This document shows, piece after piece, positions 62,009 through 64,000 of a stretch of DNA of 64,000 bases. Location: positions 1,054,001 to 1,118,000 of the forward strand of contig CAWGXG010000007.1 of assembly GCA_963826505.1 (NCBI GenBank), read 5' to 3'. The notes under the pieces were generated by a model that was not told the origin of the DNA, searched no databases, and was given only the letters and a program-made list of their open reading frames with translations. Positions within the stretch are counted from its first letter, which is position 1, and every line of letters begins with the position of its first letter. The position numbers were made by a program, and so were the translations under genes. This stretch comes from CAWGXG01 sp963826505. GTDB lineage: Bacteria > Chloroflexota > Anaerolineae > Aggregatilineales > Aggregatilineaceae.

Positions 62009-62068
62009 TCCCTCGCTGCCACGCGGCGAGGGACTATGAAACCTGCCTCTTTCGTCCCCCACGTGGGG
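62009..62068 (+). repeat. Two GC-rich hairpins between the aldolase and MoaD-like genes
   Basis: TCCCTCGC (62009-62016) pairs with GCGAGGGA (62026-62033), and CCCC-ACGT-GGGG lies at 62057-62068. Both are in a 138-bp gap inside the presumed operon. They may stabilise or trim the transcript, or be a dispersed intergenic repeat. Confidence 0.45.
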
Positions 62069-62120
62069 AAGGAAGGGCTGGGATTGGGAGCTTTTCGAAC
62101 GGTTTTTGAGTGAACTGAGG

Positions 62121-62420
62121 ATGGCAACTGTGGACACAATGATCAAAACCATCCGGCTGTCTGCCCAACTGCGCACCGTGGCCGGGGCCAAAACGGTTGA
62201 CGTGGTTGTGCCCCAAGACGGCACCGTACGCGACCTGCTGCTCGGGTTGTTCCAGGCCAACGAACCGCTGGCGTTGCAAATTTTGGATGACGGCGGCGGG
62301 TTGAATTCGGGTATTCAGATGCTGGTGGGCGGGCGGCATATCGACTTTCTGCAAGGGTTGGATACGCCGCTGGCCGGTGCCCACGACCTGATGATCATCC
62401 CGCCGCTGTCGGGTGGGTGA
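62121..62420 (+). CDS. MoaD/ThiS-like sulfur carrier protein
   Basis: A 99-residue ubiquitin-fold protein ending LSGG, the C-terminal Gly-Gly used for thiocarboxylate activation in molybdopterin synthesis. DGTVRDLLLGLF and GLDTPLAGAHDLMIIPPLSGG match MoaD. In AOR gene clusters such a protein supplies sulfur for the W-pterin. The start is uncertain: ATG at 62121, a GTG at 62133, or ATG at 62139 are all possible. It lies between the aldolase and rhaA, and its presence supports the oxidoreductase as an active tungsten enzyme. Confidence 0.75.
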   Translation: MATVDTMIKTIRLSAQLRTVAGAKTVDVVVPQDGTVRDLLLGLFQANEPLALQILDDGGGLNSGIQMLVGGRHIDFLQGLDTPLAGAHDLMIIPPLSGG

Positions 62421-62546
62421 CGGTCGCGCGCGTTGTGCGGATAGCAGTCTAGAGATCACACGCCTCACACGGCCCCATGTGAGGCGTAGATGTTCTTGTA
62501 TGGGTCAGACGCGGTTTGAGTTTTGACACCCTAAGGAGCGGAACAC

Positions 62547-63824
62547 ATGGGAAGCCAACCGACATCCCAGCAGGTTGAAAGCGCCTACGCACTCGCGAAA
62601 GAACGCTACGCGGCGTTGGGCGTGGATACGGATAAGGCTCTGGATACCCTGGCCGGTATTTCGATCAGTCTCCACTGCTGGCAGGCCGACGATGTAGGCG
62701 GGTTCGAGAACCCCGGCGAGCCGTTGAGCGGCGGTATCGCGGCCTTTGGGAATTATCCCGGCAAGCCGCGCAACGCCGACGAAATGCGGCGCGACCTCGA
62801 CAAAGTGTACAGCATGTTGCCCGGCTCACACCGTCTGGCGCTGCACATGATTTACGCCGAAACCGGCGGCCAAAATCTCGGGCGCAACGGGGTGCAGCCC
62901 GAACATTTCGCCCGCTGGGTGGATTGGGCCAAAGCCAACGGGCACGGGCTGGATATGAACCAGACCATGTTCGGGCACCCGATGGCCGACAGCGGCTTTA
63001 CCTTGAGCAGTTATGACGACAAGGTCCGCGAGTTTTGGATCGAACACTGCATTCTGTCGCGGCACATCGGCAAGTATTTTGGCGAGTCACTTGGTACGCC
63101 GTGCGTCACCAACCTGTGGATTCCCGATGGCATGAAGGACACGCCCATCGATCGCAAACGTCCGCGCGAGCTGCTGACCGAGTCGCTGGATGCCATTTAC
63201 GCCGAAAAGATCGATCCGCGCTACAACCTGGACTCGGTCGAGGGCAAGCTGTTCGGGCTGGGGTCCGAAAGCTACGTGGTCGGCTCGCACGAGTTTTACC
63301 TGGGCTACGCCATCACTCGCAAGATACTGCTCACGCTCGACAGCGGGCACTTCCACCCCACCGAAACCATTGTCGACAAGATTTCGTCGGTGATGCAGTA
63401 CGTTGACGATCTGATGCTGCACGTCAGCCGCAATCTGCGCTGGGACAGCGATCACGTGGTCGTCCTGTCGGACGAGCTGCAAGGCATTATGCAGGAAGTC
63501 GTGCGCGGCGGATTTCTGGATCGCGTTCACATCGGCCTGGACTATTTCGACGCGAGCATCAACCGCGTGGCAGCCTACGTGATCGGGGCGCGCAACGCGC
63601 AGCGCGGCCTGCTGCTGGCGCTGTTGGAGCCGATCGAGCAGATGCGCGCGTTCGACGTCGCGGGGGACTACACCAGCCGTCTCGCGATGCTGGAAGACCT
63701 CAAGGGCATGCCTTTTGGCGCGGTGTGGGATATGTTCTGCCAGCGCCACAACGTGCCGGTAGGCATCGCCATTATGGACGACATCCGGGCCTACGAAAAA
63801 GCGGAATTGTCCAAGCGCGCCTGA
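62547..63824 (+). CDS. rhaA: L-rhamnose isomerase
   Basis: A 425-residue enzyme of the E. coli type (usual length about 420). ISISLHCWQADDVGGFENPG, LSGGIAAFGNYPGK, GTPCVTNLWIPDGMKD, and the metal ligands in LTLDSGHFHPTETIV and IGLDYFDASINR are all present. It converts L-rhamnose to L-rhamnulose using Mn2+. AAGGAG precedes the ATG. First step of the pathway, here at the distal end of the cluster. Confidence 0.95.
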   Translation: MGSQPTSQQVESAYALAKERYAALGVDTDKALDTLAGISISLHCWQADDVGGFENPGEPLSGGIAAFGNYPGKPRNADEMRRDLDKVYSMLPGSHRLALHMIYAETGGQNLGRNGVQPEHFARWVDWAKANGHGLDMNQTMFGHPMADSGFTLSSYDDKVREFWIEHCILSRHIGKYFGESLGTPCVTNLWIPDGMKDTPIDRKRPRELLTESLDAIYAEKIDPRYNLDSVEGKLFGLGSESYVVGSHEFYLGYAITRKILLTLDSGHFHPTETIVDKISSVMQYVDDLMLHVSRNLRWDSDHVVVLSDELQGIMQEVVRGGFLDRVHIGLDYFDASINRVAAYVIGARNAQRGLLLALLEPIEQMRAFDVAGDYTSRLAMLEDLKGMPFGAVWDMFCQRHNVPVGIAIMDDIRAYEKAELSKRA

Positions 63825-63830
63825 TGCCGC

Positions 63831-63852
63831 GCGCCCGGATTCGACCGGGCGC
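63831..63852 (+). terminator. Hairpin after rhaA
   Basis: GCGCCCGG (63831-63838) pairs with CCGGGCGC (63845-63852). No T-run follows, so it may be an intercistronic stem rather than a terminator; the next gene starts 41 bp later. Confidence 0.45.
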
Positions 63853-63893
63853 ATTGATGCGAGGCTAGACCGGCATAGGCCGGGAGAGGGATT

Positions 63894-64000
63894 ATGAAGT
63901 TTCACTTGCTGCATCCGAGGGTTCAGTTGGTCGAGATCATGAACCGCATTTACTACAGCGGCATGACGACGCTCTCTGGTGGGAATCTGTCGATCCGGGA
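63894..64000 (+). CDS. Class II aldolase-like protein (3' partial)
   Basis: The first 35 codons run to the window edge. MNRIYYSGMTTLSGGNLSIR resembles the opening of class II aldolase/adducin proteins, as in the gene at 61371 (SSHGGNISVR). GGGAGAGGG precedes the ATG at good distance. It would be the third class II aldolase domain in the cluster. The full identity cannot be judged from the fragment. Confidence 0.75.
   Translation, partial: MKFHLLHPRVQLVEIMNRIYYSGMTTLSGGNLSIR

Noticed and set aside
1..64000. CRISPR array, prophage, insertion sequence or integron
   Set aside because: No spaced identical repeats of 25-40 bp, no transposase, integrase or phage structural gene was found on either strand.

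Overview
The window is 64 kb of GC-rich (about 60-63%) bacterial chromosome with short intergenic gaps. It most resembles a member of the Chloroflexota (Anaerolineae-like). Supporting traits are the LysW-type lysine enzymes, a fused RhaE-RhaW protein, SIMPL, DUF309 and DUF1028 proteins, sortase and LepB without an obvious outer-membrane gene set, and an L-rhamnose system built from a DeoR regulator plus an ABC importer. The taxonomic call is inference from gene content. I see no prophage, insertion sequence, CRISPR array or rRNA; one tRNA gene is present.

Layout. 1-2355: end of an alpha-aminoadipate (LysW) lysine operon (homoaconitase small subunit, homoisocitrate dehydrogenase, LysK). 2505-6163: zinc-ribbon membrane protein, DUF89 phosphatase-like protein, D-2-hydroxyacid dehydrogenase, GYD protein and a relic of a second dehydrogenase gene. 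6164-10265: DEAD-box helicase, then an ArsR-controlled thioredoxin/permease/ferredoxin group with two matching operators. 10356-15801: phosphoribosyltransferase-like protein, zinc-ribbon coiled-coil protein, cold-shock protein 1 with a structured leader, MOCOS-like PLP enzyme, and an exported protein preceded by six phased 11-bp repeats. 15899-24265: MsrA, ABC exporter operon, tandem Doc-type Fic proteins, secreted GH3 enzyme behind a CebR-like box, cold-shock protein 2 with the same leader architecture, sortase. 24365-33698: thioredoxin-NHL protein, glycosyltransferase and galE, signal peptidase I, L,D-transpeptidase, and a DivIC/DUF1028/DUF309 operon. 33798-45520: tRNA-Leu, SIMPL protein, ABC solute-binding protein, SecG, two paralogous GldG-like exported proteins, GH114-like protein, PfkB kinase, DrrAB-type exporter, M29 aminopeptidase. 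45831-46802: nucleotide-sugar epimerase. 46894-64000: L-rhamnose catabolic region.

The rhamnose region can be read as a pathway. RhaS, RhaP, RhaQ and the ATPase import the sugar, RhaA isomerises it, RhaB phosphorylates it and RhaEW cleaves the product and oxidises L-lactaldehyde. A DeoR regulator sits inside the cluster. An aldehyde:ferredoxin oxidoreductase (tungsten-enzyme family), a MoaD-like protein and two more class II aldolases are in or next to the same gene set, and a LarA-family lactate racemase and a TIM-barrel epimerase lie on the other side of the regulatory region. This suggests a second, ferredoxin-linked route for lactaldehyde and further handling of lactate.

Two features stand out. 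First, both cold-shock genes have the same 5' leader plan: a strong promoter, a conserved 32-nt box at the predicted 5' end, a terminator-like hairpin whose sequence differs but whose structure is kept, a second conserved 23-nt box, then the Shine-Dalgarno. This looks like a cis-acting RNA regulator. Second, eight genes are broken by 13 frameshifts in total, and every one is a single extra base, mostly a doubled base in a short homopolymer. That is the pattern of sequencing error rather than decay, so these genes are annotated as full-length reading frames.
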